Source: Candidatus Mycobacterium methanotrophicum (GTDB lineage: Bacteria > Actinomycetota > Actinomycetes > Mycobacteriales > Mycobacteriaceae). From it: DNA of 64,000 nucleotides. The notes under the pieces were generated by a model. The model did no database searches. It was not told the DNA's origin and worked only from the letters and a program-made list of their open reading frames with translations. The stretch spans positions 2,728,001-2,792,000 of the forward strand of contig NZ_CP097320.1 of assembly GCF_023515995.1 (NCBI RefSeq), read 5' to 3'. Positions 17,183-26,605 of this stretch are shown one piece after another; position 1 is the stretch's first letter, and each line of letters opens with the position of its first letter. The translations under genes and the position numbers were made by a program.

Positions 17183-17478
17183 GATGGTTGTGTCCTGTCT
17201 TTTCGATGACCGGCCCAACGGTGTTGTTGGACGCATCACCCAGCACAGCCCGACCCCAGCCGGGGCCACTAGCGGCGGACTAAAACGCAGAGTGCGACTG
17301 TGCAAAACTGTGCGCTGCCGCCACTGCCGGGCACCGGTCCGCTGACCGGCACCGTTGTGTCAGCGGGTGCGCTTGCCGTCACTACTGTCAGCGATGCCGC
17401 CGGGTAGGGTGTGCGCTAACCGCGCACGCCGGGCGACAACGACGCGCCAGGTCGATGTCGCCGCTTTGGGAGTGAGAA
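17183..17478. other. Divergent intergenic region of the integrative element
   Basis: About 300 bases between the minus-strand tra/rep unit and the plus-strand cargo pair. It should hold promoters for both. No specific operator could be identified; a CACTGCCGGGCACCGGTCC-type GC-rich segment occurs near 17320-17340. Confidence 0.4.
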
Positions 17479-17815
17479 TTGTTCGCACTGCTGGTCAGGT
17501 TCAGCGTCCGTGCCAGACACGAAGACGCCTTCGACGCACTGGTCACCGAAACGCTGGCCGCGATCACCACCGGTGAACCAGACACGATTGTCTACGCCAG
17601 CCACACCCAGGCCGGCGAGCCCAGCGTGCGGGTGTTCTACGAGTGCTACCGCAACCATGACGCGTTTCAGGCGCACGAGGCCCGCCCCGCACACCCGCCG
17701 GTTCCTCGCCGAGCGGACCCAACACCTGACCGGCCCGCCCGACGTGTGGACGCTGACGCCGGTTACCGGCGCAATCGACGGCAGGCCGCTTCGAGGCGAC
17801 GGTGCCGCGCGCTGA
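17479..17815 (+). pseudogene. Antibiotic biosynthesis monooxygenase (ABM)-domain protein, frameshifted
   Basis: TTG at 17479. The first ~70 codons encode an ABM dimeric ferredoxin-like fold: LLVRFSVRARHEDAFDALV, TIVYASHTQAGEP and VFYECYRNHDAFQAH. Near 17690 the family frame moves by one base to continue as PHTRRFLAERTQHLTGPPD and ends at TGA 17815. ABM proteins are usually small heme- or quinone-handling oxygenases. It overlaps the next gene by 14 bases. The shift is a single base in a CCGCCCCG run, so an assembly error is possible. Confidence 0.65.
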
Positions 17816-19011
17816 CCCCACACCTGGCGAGCTGGTCGGCCGCTACCGAAACGAGAAGCACTGGTCACGGGAGCGCTTGGCCGGCCAGATGCACAGATCG
17901 GTCAGTTGGGTTGCCCAGATCGAACGCGGCGAAATACGACTGGTCGACCTCACCGTCATACAACGGCTGGCCGCGGTGCTCGGAGCGCCACTCCAGGAGT
18001 TTATCGAGGCCACGCTGGGACCCGACACCGAGACCGCCCGCAACCGGCCCTACGTGGAGCAGCTTCGTCTGGCCATCGCCGGTCACCCCGCCCCAGACAG
18101 CATCATCACACCGGTCGCCGATGGCCCGGCCTGCGATGTGGAATCACTGCGACAGCGCACCGGCCACATCTGGGAGCGCATCCATGCCAGCGCCTACCGC
18201 GACATGGGACCAGCCATCGCCGCCCTAATCAGCGAGCTGGAAAACGCCAGCCGCACCGCTGCGAAAACTCAACGGCCCGAACTGCTTCCGCTGCTGGCCC
18301 AGACCTATCAAGCCGCTGCGGCGATGCTGGTCAAAGTCGGTGACCGTGGTGCGGGGTGGGTGGCCGCCGACCGCGCCATCGCCGCCGCCGAACAAGCCCA
18401 CGACCCCGCCCTGATCCTGGCCGGGCAACTACGGATGGCCCGCACCCTGCTCGACTCCAGCGAACAAGCACTGGCCCGCCACGTTTTGACCCAAGCAACC
18501 CGCCGCCACGACGCCATCATCGCCGACGGCGATCACGGCCTGATCTCGCTCGTGGGCTCCAGCGCGCTGCTGCTGGCGATCCTGCACGCCCGCGACGCCA
18601 ACACCGAGGCCGCCGAGCAGTGTTTGACGGTGGCACGCCGGCTCGCCGCCGTGCTGAGTGGCGACTGCAACCACCACGACACCGAATTCGGCCCCACCAA
18701 TGTGGCCATGCACGCCGTGGGTGTCGCCGTCGAACTCGGCAACGGACAACAAGCCCTCGACCGTGCCGCCCACGTCCGCCACCCCGAACAGCTCTCACCG
18801 GAACGCCGAGCCCGCTACCTCATCGACATTGCCCGCGCTCACCTGCTCCGGGCGCGGCGCACTACTGGCCCTGGTCAAAGCCGAACAGATCGCCCCCGAA
18901 GAACTCGCCGAATCACCACGTGTCGCCGAACTCATCGACGACATCGAAGCCCTCAACCGACGCCCACGCCTACCCGGCCTGCGCGAACTCCGACAACGCC
19001 TCTACGGCTGA
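17802..19011 (+). pseudogene. XRE-family regulator with TPR-like region, frameshifted near the C-terminus
   Basis: GTG at 17802. The N-terminal helix-turn-helix (WSRERLAGQMHRSVSWVAQI, ~20-40) is followed by helical repeat-like sequence to ~350, as in actinobacterial XRE-TPR regulators of mobile elements. Around 18850 the correct frame shifts: the family-like tail GALLALVKAEQIAPEELAES ... LRELRQRLYG is found in another frame and stops at 19011, while the original frame continues into low-complexity Arg/Pro/Thr sequence to 19334. Coupled to the ABM gene. Probably the control gene of the element, now damaged. Confidence 0.7.
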
Positions 19012-19150
19012 CCGGCTCTGCTCCCGCACGGCCCCGACACACCAGCCACGTGCCCACCGCTCGGCAAACGCTGCCCACCGCGGCCATTCATCTTGCAGCG
19101 CGCAGCCCCCAAGCACACCGCCCACCCGAGCTGATCCACAATGCGGGCGG

Positions 19151-19405
19151 CTACCTCCGGGCTGCGCTGCGCTCCCTTCGCTTCCGTCCGCTGGCGCTCC
19201 CGTCCGCGCCGGTCGCTACACTGCGCCCTGCGTCCGCCGCCCGCCAACCAACCAGCTCGCCAGGCAAGCCATGTGAGAACGTCGCCACCACGAAAGCGAC
19301 CGCGATGCCCGCGCACACACCGGTATCGCCGTAGGCCAGTGAGCCGCCCCGCAGCATCAGCGCCGGGCCACCCAACCAGAACAAAAACAGGCCCTGACCT
19401 GCTTT
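19151..19405 (-). pseudogene. Fragment of a membrane protein next to the second intron
   Basis: Minus-strand frame adjoining the intron 3' end reads FLFWLGGPALMLRGGSLAYG and CAGIAVAFVVATFSHGLPG, two likely membrane segments, followed by an Arg-rich tail to the stop at 19151. No matching 5' part is found on the other side of the intron, where sequence derives from an acyl-AMP ligase gene in the opposite direction. Family not recognised; it may be a small transfer-associated membrane protein of the integrative element. Confidence 0.35.
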
Positions 19406-19446
19406 GTCGGGTAGCCCCGGCGCATTGCTGCGCCGGGGCCCCCTCA

Positions 19447-19480
19447 GAACCGCGCGAGCGAGTTTCCCCGCACACGGCTC
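19447..19480 (-). ncRNA. Group II intron domain V (second intron)
   Basis: 34 nt on the minus strand: GAGCCGTGTGCGG, GGAAAC loop, TCGCTCGCGCGGTTC. It has the GAGC start, GAAA-type tetraloop and GTTC end of domain V. It overlaps the maturase stop by two bases and is followed by a GC-rich domain VI-type stem. Confidence 0.8.
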
Positions 19481-21299
19481 AAGCAAGCCCCGAGAGCGTT
19501 GCGGGTGCCGGTCTCGTGCCACGGCGAGCCCGAAGGCGGCGGTGGCATGAGGTGTGTACCAGGCGGGTTCGGTTTCCGTCCGGCGTGCCGCCTCGCCCGT
19601 GATGGGTGAGGTAGTCGGCGGCGATCGCCCGTTTGACGATGCTCAGCCACCAGCGCCCCCACTCGTGCGGGGATTGCGGGGGCTGATCCGGGGTAAGGAC
19701 GTAGTCCCCGCATAATGGACAGCGCCCGTCCTGCTCAGCGAGCAGGCGCAGGTTGTAGCTATCCAACGGGGCCAACATCTTTCGCCGCCGCACGGCCCAG
19801 TACTGGGTCAGGTCGGGGTCGTCTGGAGACGCCCCGCCCGCGACCAGCCGGTGCCGGACGATTCCGGTCCAAGAGAACTTGATCAGGTGGGCAATGCCCC
19901 CGCGATCGTCAAGCACCCGATCGCGGGCGCCGAACACCCACCGGTCATTCCTGAACCGGTTGAACCTGCCGAAGTAGCGGCGCACGACCCACTTCCTCGA
20001 CTTATTGGGGTGGGTGCGGCGCGCCCACCGAAAGGTAAGACACCACACGTGGCTGTCCAGCGCCGCGAACACCTTGCTGGACACCACCCCCCGGTAGTAG
20101 GCGGCCCAACCCCGGATGATCGGGTTGAGCCTGGCGATAAGGGCCATCGCGTTGGAGCCACGCATCCTGCGTACCTCGTCGGCGAGCCTGCGCCGGATTC
20201 GCCTGACCGCATCCTGGCTCGGTGTGATCAACAACTTGCCGGGCCGACCACCACGCCGGTATCGGCGCAGGTTAAAACCGAGAAAGTCAAAGCCATCTTC
20301 GAGGTGCACGATGCGTGTCTTATCCTCGTTGAAGACCAGCCCCCTCGGCGCCAGCCATTGGGCAAGCTGCGCCTTGACCTGCTCGGCCTGCTGCCGGCTA
20401 TGACAGCAGACCGCGAAGTCGTCGGCATACCTGACCAGAATCGGGGTTCCCGCAACCGTTGTCCCGGCGTTGACACCGGTTCGACGATAACGGACCCCGG
20501 CGGCCTCCTCCAGCCCGTGCAGCGCCACGTTCATCAACAACGGACTGATCACGCCGCCCTGCGGAGTACCCTCCTCGGTCGGCGCGAACCGTCTGTTTTC
20601 GATCACCCCGGCTCGTAACCAACGCTCGATCAGTTCCCGCGCGGGGAATCCGCCGAGCGCGTCAAGCAGCCGGACATGATCGATCCTGTCGAACGCGGCC
20701 GACAGATCGGCATCCAGAACCCACACCCGTCGGGAGCGAGGCCCGTTCAGTGTGATGTAGAGGGCGCCAATTGCGTCGGCGCAGCTGCGTCCCGGCCGAA
20801 ACCCATACGAGCGGGCTTCGAACCGGGCTTCCCACTCCGGTTCCAGCGCGTTGCGGACCCGCGCCTGGTGGCACCGATCCATCAACACCGGAATACCGAG
20901 CGGACGCTGCTTGCCGCCAACCTTCGGAATGTACACGCGCCGAACCGGCAAGGGCTCCCACGACGACCGCGAGTCATGCACCCGCACCGCCATGTTCGCT
21001 CTCCCCTCCGGCGACAGGGCAACCTCCCCATCGATCCCGGCCGTTCGACGCCCAGCATTGCGCTGGGTAACCTGCCGCACGCTGACCAGCGTGTTCGACC
21101 AGGAACCCAGCATCAATTTCTGCAGCGACCGGACCGTGGCCCAGTCCTGCTCCCGCGTCGCCTTGAAGATCCTGCGCCGCAACCGGATTACGTTCTGCTC
21201 GTGGGCACGCCAGTCAATGCCGTCCCAGTCGAGCGCGACGTCCTCGGGTCCGTTCACCGCGATGGTGTCCAACTTGCCCCTTCGGTTCATCCAAGCCAT
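19479..21299 (-). CDS. ltrA: Group II intron reverse transcriptase/maturase (second copy)
   Basis: 606 residues, homologous along its length to the protein at 8110-9954 but clearly diverged. Motifs: SYGFRPGRSC, VLDADLSAAFDRIDH, GTPQGGVISPLL, VRYADDF (catalytic), FDFLGFNLRR, NPIIRGWAAYYRG, and a C-terminal CPLCGDYVL with later HTSCHRR. The reading frame is complete, so the intron may be mobile. The two introns are members of one family rather than recent copies of each other. Confidence 0.9.
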   Translation of the reverse strand: MAWMNRRGKLDTIAVNGPEDVALDWDGIDWRAHEQNVIRLRRRIFKATREQDWATVRSLQKLMLGSWSNTLVSVRQVTQRNAGRRTAGIDGEVALSPEGRANMAVRVHDSRSSWEPLPVRRVYIPKVGGKQRPLGIPVLMDRCHQARVRNALEPEWEARFEARSYGFRPGRSCADAIGALYITLNGPRSRRVWVLDADLSAAFDRIDHVRLLDALGGFPARELIERWLRAGVIENRRFAPTEEGTPQGGVISPLLMNVALHGLEEAAGVRYRRTGVNAGTTVAGTPILVRYADDFAVCCHSRQQAEQVKAQLAQWLAPRGLVFNEDKTRIVHLEDGFDFLGFNLRRYRRGGRPGKLLITPSQDAVRRIRRRLADEVRRMRGSNAMALIARLNPIIRGWAAYYRGVVSSKVFAALDSHVWCLTFRWARRTHPNKSRKWVVRRYFGRFNRFRNDRWVFGARDRVLDDRGGIAHLIKFSWTGIVRHRLVAGGASPDDPDLTQYWAVRRRKMLAPLDSYNLRLLAEQDGRCPLCGDYVLTPDQPPQSPHEWGRWWLSIVKRAIAADYLTHHGRGGTPDGNRTRLVHTSCHRRLRARRGTRPAPATLSGLA

Positions 21300-21945
21300 C
21301 GGCCTCGGTGTTCAAAGGCTCACCTGCCCACGTCAGCACCCTTTCGAGTCCGGCCGCACAAGCCGGCATCCGGTCGGTTCCCCACGACGACCGCCTGGAG
21401 CAGCAGCCACGCTGTCGTGAGTCCCGTCGCCTTTCGGCCACCGACATCCGCTTCTTGGGCATCCTGTCCCGCCGAGGGATTCCGCCCCTCTTGCGATCGG
21501 CCTACCGGACCAAGACGGCCCGGACCCCGACGGGGTTTCCACGTTCCACGCACACGAGACACGGCCGGGGTGGGTGCCCCCTATACCCCGAGGCCAGCGG
21601 TGTTCCCACGACCGGCCCTCACTGCCCGGTCGCCGCTTGCCGCCCCTTCCAGCGGCCAGGCCCTATCACCCAGGTATTCATCCCGTCGTCCAGGGTTAGA
21701 AATAACGAGGCATCATCGAGGGTTCACTTTCGTTCACCCGTCCGGCCTTCCCCTCGCCCGGTTGCTCCCCCAGACGGAACAGGGGCCCTTAGGCTTTTAC
21801 CCTGGGCTTCGCACCCCCACGGACACGGCCCGTCGACGCACGCCAGGGCGGGGATCGATCTGGAACACTGATCGAGAACTACGCACCCGGCATGACCGGC
21901 CTCCAATCTGCGAGTCCACTCGCCATGCGCGACCTCGCGTCGCAC

Positions 21946-22045
21946 GTGAGAACTTTCTTTACTGGTATCGAGATCGGGGATTGGGGCTACTTCAGCGATG
22001 ATGGCCTGGTGGTATGCGGGCGGGCCAAAGAGGTCATCATGACGC
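21946..22045 (+). pseudogene. Acyl-AMP ligase (FadD-like) fragment
   Basis: A plus-strand stretch encodes IGDWGYFSDDGLVVCGRAKEV, matching the A8 region (TGDxGY...GRxKD) of fatty acyl-AMP/CoA ligases. Only about 30 codons are recognisable, bounded by the intron on the left and the regulator gene on the right. It is a leftover of a lipid or peptide biosynthesis locus. Confidence 0.55.
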
Positions 22046-22060
22046 CTGGACCCGGGTGCT

Positions 22061-22855
22061 TCAGGCCGATTGCCCGATCGGCAACAAAGAGTTCATGCTC
22101 GTGTGGACCACAAGAACCTGTCCCGGAGCACTCGCGGCGGAAAGCAGCTCGTAGCCGAACTCGAGCTCGCCGAAATCGCGATGCTTGAGCCGTTTCACCT
22201 TGCCGTCGGAGAAACCGACGTCGTGACTTCTCCACATCCTGACGAAGTCGGTGCTCTTGCCGGAAAGTTCGTCAATGATCTCGACCACGTCCGGCTGGTC
22301 GATATCAGCACCCATGATGCGGTGCAGTGTGGCAACAGTCATTTTTGCGTATGATTCCCAATTCACCCAAAAGCTTTTCGCCTCGGGATCTAAGAAAATT
22401 AAGCGCAGAATATTTCCAGTGATCTCGAATTGCTCGAAAAGCAGCGATGCTTGCGGGTTTTCGGCCAGCACGTCGCATCGATGGTTGACGATGTAGGCAG
22501 GACCGAGTCTCCAGGCCTGCATGAGCAGACGCAGATACTCCGCAGGGTCCTGGGGGGAACCGGTTCTGCACCGCCATCGGTGTCGTGGGGTCGAGAGGTC
22601 GTGCAGATAGCCGGCCTCGTCTGCTGACAGGCCGAGCGCGACCACCAAAGCGTCCAGGACCTGTCCCGAGGGATGGTTTTCTCGTCCTTGTTCCAACCGG
22701 GCGTAGTAGTCGGCACTGATCCCGGCCCGCGCGGCAACCTCCTCGCGGCGCAACCCAGGGGTCCGCCGCCGGGGCGGAAGCGTGCCGTCGCGCTCCGGGC
22801 GAGGCGTTATCGCCTCGCGACGCGCGCGAAGAAACTCCCCCAGCGTCGTCGTCAC
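22061..22855 (-). CDS. XRE-family regulator with MmyB-like ligand-binding domain
   Basis: 264 residues, start at 22855. The N-terminal helix-turn-helix has LRREEVAARAGISADYYARLEQG (the RG-rich MmyB-type signature), followed by LSADEAGYLHDL. The C-terminal half (from ~105: YIVNHRCDVLAENPQA) resembles the MmyB/PAS-like domain that binds fatty acyl ligands in actinobacterial regulators. It is divergent from mmpS-mmpL with a 262-base gap, and is probably a local repressor of that operon (inference from layout). The gene's end lies just after the FadD scrap. Confidence 0.8.
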   Translation of the reverse strand: MTTTLGEFLRARREAITPRPERDGTLPPRRRTPGLRREEVAARAGISADYYARLEQGRENHPSGQVLDALVVALGLSADEAGYLHDLSTPRHRWRCRTGSPQDPAEYLRLLMQAWRLGPAYIVNHRCDVLAENPQASLLFEQFEITGNILRLIFLDPEAKSFWVNWESYAKMTVATLHRIMGADIDQPDVVEIIDELSGKSTDFVRMWRSHDVGFSDGKVKRLKHRDFGELEFGYELLSAASAPGQVLVVHTSMNSLLPIGQSA

Positions 22856-23117
22856 GGCGTGATGTTAGCGCATCGGCATCTTCCTGGGTGTCAAACTCCT
22901 AGGTAAAGTTCGCCCTGCCAACCCGCCACGGCCGCCAACTACTATCTGTGACTATGGCATCGGTCGACTGTCCGCTTCTCGCTGCTTGGTGTCAGGCGCT
23001 GGGGGGTTTCCAACCATCGATGGGGCGCGGGCGACGAACCGCGCTCCACTCACACTGCGGCGCGCCGCGCTGGGAAGCGCCGAACAGCGTGGTTTCGCGC
23101 GGAGAAGATAGACCGCG

Positions 23118-23543
23118 ATGCTAGGAGCTCTCAAGCGCGTATGGATTCCGCTGGTGATCGTTGCCGTTGTGGCCGTCGGCGGGTTCGTGGCCTACCGGTT
23201 ACAAGGATTCTTTGGTTCGAACCGATTGTCGGAAGCCGGCCCAGTCGAAAAGATCGTGCCGATCAACGTCAAGAACGTGACTTATGAGGTCACCGGTCCA
23301 CCGGGCACCGCGGGAGTTGTCAACTATCTGGACGCGGACGCCCAGCCGCAGCGGGCGGATTTCACCACCTTGCCATGGTCGTACACCGTGACCACGACCC
23401 TGCCCGGGGTGTTCACCAACGTGGTGGCCCAGGGTGACAGCAACACCATCGGCTGCCGCATCGTCGTCAACGGAGTGGTCCGAGACCAGGAGTCCACGAC
23501 TGGGCTCAACGCGCAAGTCTTCTGCCTGGACAAGGCCGCGTGA
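23118..23543 (+). CDS. mmpS: MmpS-family membrane-anchored accessory protein
   Basis: 141 residues. One N-terminal membrane helix (WIPLVIVAVVAVGGFVAYRL), then a periplasmic beta domain with KNVTYEVTGPPGTAGVVNYL, LPWSYTVTTTLPG, a GCRI Cys and a late CLDK. This is the MmpS fold, the partner of MmpL transporters such as MmpS4/L4 and MmpS5/L5. ATG at 23118 follows an AGAAGATAG site. It overlaps mmpL by four bases (GTGA), hence one translational unit. Confidence 0.88.
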   Translation: MLGALKRVWIPLVIVAVVAVGGFVAYRLQGFFGSNRLSEAGPVEKIVPINVKNVTYEVTGPPGTAGVVNYLDADAQPQRADFTTLPWSYTVTTTLPGVFTNVVAQGDSNTIGCRIVVNGVVRDQESTTGLNAQVFCLDKAA

Positions 23544-26407
23544 GCGGCGGTCACGACGAACGGCCATTCCTCGCGCGGGTGATCCGGCGACTGGCCGTGC
23601 CGATCATCTTAGGCTGGCTGGCTCTTACCGTCGTCGTCACCGTCTTCGTGCCGCGGCTAGACGTGGTCGAACGGGAAAACTCGGTGGGATTGTTGCCCAA
23701 AGACGCTCCGTCGCTGGTCGCGATGAAACGCATGGGCAAGGTTTTTCACGAGTTCGATTCCGACAGCGTCGCGATGGTGGTGCTAGTGGGTGACCAGCCG
23801 TTGGGTGACGCGGCCCGCCACTACTACGACGGTCTGGTGCGCCGGCTCGAGCGCGACACCAAGCATGTCGAGAAGGTCCAGAACTACTGGGGCGAATTAG
23901 TCACGGCGGGGGGCGAACAGAGCGCCGACAGCAAGGCCGCGTACGTGCAGGTCAACCTCACTGGGGATCAAGGCTCGACGACGGCCGACGAGTCGGTGCA
24001 CTCGGTCGAAGACATTGTGGCGCGCTCACATCCGCCCGCGGGGGTCAAGGCGTATGTCACCGGTCAGGCGCCGTTGACCACCGACACCACCGAAGCCGGT
24101 GACCGGGGCCTGATCAAACGGACGCTGATAACGATCGCCGTGGCCACGATCATGCTGCTGATCGTTTATCGCTCGATCGTGACCGTGCTGATCGTGCTGG
24201 TCGTGATCTTCGTCGAGTTGGCCGCGTCGCGGGGAGTCGTGGCGTTCATCGGCAGTTTTCACGTCGTCGGCTTCACCACTTTCTCCGTCAGCCTGCTCAT
24301 GTCGCTGGCAATCGCAGCCGGGACGGATTACGCGATATTTTTTCTCGGCCGCTATCACGAAGCCCGGCAGGGCGGCGAGGACCGCGAGACCGCTTTTTAT
24401 ACGACATACCGCGGGGTCGTCCACGTCGTCTTGGGTTCGGGGTTGACCATCGCCGGCTCGATGTTGTGTCTGCGGTTGGTGCGGCTGCCATATCTGAATA
24501 CCTTGGCGGTACCGTGCGCGGTGGCGCTGCTCATAGTGATCGCGGCCTCGCTGACGTTGGTTCCGGCTCTGCTGGCCGTAGACACGCGCTTCGGCCTGCT
24601 CGACGCCAAGCGGAAATTGAACGTCCACGGGTGGCGACGCCTGGCGACCGCCACCGTCCGATGGCCCGCCCCGATCCTGGCCAGCGCCCTGGTTGTCTCG
24701 ATTGTCGGAGGGTTGACGCTGCCGGGCTACCACACCAACTACGACGACCGCTACTACGTACCGGCCAGCCTGGTGTCCAACGTCGGCGACCGGTCCGCCA
24801 CTGAGCATTTCACCCACGCCAGATTGAATCCCGATCTGTTGCTGGTCGAATCCGATCACGATTTGCGGAATCCAGCGGATATGCTCGACCTCGACAAGAT
24901 CGCCCAACACGTATTCCGGGTGCCGGGCATCGCGCGGGTGCAAAGCATCACCCGCCCGCTGGGATACAACATCGAGCACGGCACCATACCGTTTGCGGTT
25001 GGTATGCAGTCGGTTCCCATTAGAGAAAACTTGCAATATCTGAAGGATCGGCTCGAGGATATTCTCAAAATGAGCCGCGACGACCTCGGCACCCAGATTG
25101 CGACTCTCGAGCACCAGTACACCGTGCAACAAGAGCTAGCCGATTCGATAACCGACAGCGCTAAAGTCACAGCTGACACCGCGGCTATTACTGACAAAAT
25201 ACGCGACCATATCGCAGATTTTGATGATTTCTGGCGGCCAATCCGCAGCTATTTCTACTGGGAAAAACATTGCTTCGATATCCCCATGTGCTGGTCGCTA
25301 CGCTCCATCTTCGACGCTTTGGACGGCTTCGACCAACTCGCCGAGAATTTCCATTCTCTAGCCAAAGACCTCCAAAGCAGCGCTGACGCGTCCCGAAAGC
25401 TGGTCAAGTTGATCCCGCCGTTGATCACCGTCGCAAAGTCGATGCAGACCACGTTTTTAACCCTTTACAGCAGCTTTTCCGGCCTGGTCACTCAAATCGA
25501 CCGCATGACCGACACCAGCACCCTCATGGGTGAATATTTCGACAAGGCTAAAATCGACGGCCTTTTCTATATCCCGCCGGAGGTGTTCGGCAGCCCGGAT
25601 TTCCAGACAGGGCTAAGACTGCTGGTCTCCCCCGACGGCAAATCCACCCGGATGATCATCACCCACGACATCGACCCCGCGAGCCCGGCAGCAATTTCAC
25701 ACGTCGAGGCAGAACTCAAGGCCGCGCGAGAGGCTGTGAAAGAAACCCCGCTGGCCAGCGCGAAACTGTATCTCGGCGGCACGGCCGCAGCCTACAAAGA
25801 CATCCAAGAATCCATTAAATACGACGTCATGACCGAGGCCATCGCCGCGCTGATCCTGATCTTCGTCGTCATGCTGGTCATCACGCGCGCGCTGGTCGCC
25901 TCGATGGTGATCGTCGGCACGGTGCTGTTGTCGCTGGCCACGGGTTTCGGGCTTTCCGTGCTGATTTGGCAGCACATCTACGGCTTGGAATTGCACTGGA
26001 TGACGCTGCCGTTCTCGGTCACGATCCTGCTGGCCGTGGGATCCGATTACAACCTGTTGCTGGTCTCGCGGTTCAAGGAAGAAATCGGCGCCGGCATCAA
26101 GACGGGCATCATCCGCTCTGTCGGTGGCACGGGCGGCGTGGTGACCGCGGCCGGTCTGGTGTTCGCCTTCACCATGGCCTCTTTGGGAGTCAACGAGCTG
26201 TACACGCTCAAGCAGGGCGGCACCACCATCGGCCTGGGCCTGCTCGTCGACACGCTCATCGTGCGCTCGCTGATGATCCCGTCCATCGCCACCCTGCTGG
26301 GGCGCTGGTTCTGGTGGCCGCTACGGGTGCGCCCGCGTCCTGCCAGTGAACTGCTCCGATCTGTCGGACCCCGTCCGCTGGTTCGCGCCCTTCTCCTAAG
26401 GGGGTAG
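23540..26407 (+). CDS. mmpL: MmpL-family RND transporter (MmpL4/5-like)
   Basis: 955 residues from a GTG coupled to mmpS. Layout of the RND superfamily: TM1 near residues 15-35, a first periplasmic loop, TM2-6 with AAGTDYAIFFLGRYHEARQG, a long second loop with coiled-coil character (about 480-650), TM7-12 with VGSDYNLLLVSRFKEEI and TIGLGLLVDTLIVRSLMIPS. The Asp-Tyr pairs in the two GxDY motifs are the proton relay. With MmpS such pumps export siderophores or lipids; similarity in architecture to MmpL4/5 and nearby NRPS/ESX-3-type remnants would suit siderophore or lipopeptide export, but the substrate is not shown. Confidence 0.88.
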   Translation: MSGGHDERPFLARVIRRLAVPIILGWLALTVVVTVFVPRLDVVERENSVGLLPKDAPSLVAMKRMGKVFHEFDSDSVAMVVLVGDQPLGDAARHYYDGLVRRLERDTKHVEKVQNYWGELVTAGGEQSADSKAAYVQVNLTGDQGSTTADESVHSVEDIVARSHPPAGVKAYVTGQAPLTTDTTEAGDRGLIKRTLITIAVATIMLLIVYRSIVTVLIVLVVIFVELAASRGVVAFIGSFHVVGFTTFSVSLLMSLAIAAGTDYAIFFLGRYHEARQGGEDRETAFYTTYRGVVHVVLGSGLTIAGSMLCLRLVRLPYLNTLAVPCAVALLIVIAASLTLVPALLAVDTRFGLLDAKRKLNVHGWRRLATATVRWPAPILASALVVSIVGGLTLPGYHTNYDDRYYVPASLVSNVGDRSATEHFTHARLNPDLLLVESDHDLRNPADMLDLDKIAQHVFRVPGIARVQSITRPLGYNIEHGTIPFAVGMQSVPIRENLQYLKDRLEDILKMSRDDLGTQIATLEHQYTVQQELADSITDSAKVTADTAAITDKIRDHIADFDDFWRPIRSYFYWEKHCFDIPMCWSLRSIFDALDGFDQLAENFHSLAKDLQSSADASRKLVKLIPPLITVAKSMQTTFLTLYSSFSGLVTQIDRMTDTSTLMGEYFDKAKIDGLFYIPPEVFGSPDFQTGLRLLVSPDGKSTRMIITHDIDPASPAAISHVEAELKAAREAVKETPLASAKLYLGGTAAAYKDIQESIKYDVMTEAIAALILIFVVMLVITRALVASMVIVGTVLLSLATGFGLSVLIWQHIYGLELHWMTLPFSVTILLAVGSDYNLLLVSRFKEEIGAGIKTGIIRSVGGTGGVVTAAGLVFAFTMASLGVNELYTLKQGGTTIGLGLLVDTLIVRSLMIPSIATLLGRWFWWPLRVRPRPASELLRSVGPRPLVRALLLRG

Positions 26408-26605
26408 GTGACGGAGTTTTGACCAAGGTGCGCTGTCTATGTCGGTTGCGCCGTGGGTCCGATGCAAAACAGCTGGTGAATGCGTCGACGAGGGTATGGG
26501 GTGTTGGTCGCGATGCGTGAGGCAGGTGTGATTGCTCTGCCGGATTGTGGCAGGGAGATCGCCGCGGCTGCACTATCCGGGAATTTCAGTCTTGCAATGC
26601 GGGGG

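Larger units (their letters stand above)
19406..21945 (-). mobile_element. Second group II intron
   Basis: The 5' end reads GTGCGACGCGAGG at 21945 and the 3' end CTACCCGAC at 19406, paralleling the first intron. It contains its own maturase gene and domain V. The 5' exon on the minus strand ends AAAGTTCTCAC. The flanks do not join into a shared reading frame: one side is an antisense acyl-AMP ligase fragment, the other a membrane protein fragment, so the insertion site may be non-coding or the flanks rearranged afterwards. Confidence 0.8.

Noticed and set aside
20676..22001. 441-codon plus-strand frame over the second intron
   Set aside because: Antisense to the maturase; only its last ~30 codons touch the FadD scrap, in another frame.
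24026..25132. 368-codon minus-strand frame within mmpL
   Set aside because: Shadow frame rich in Asp/Gln/Arg/His, antisense to a transporter with clear motifs.
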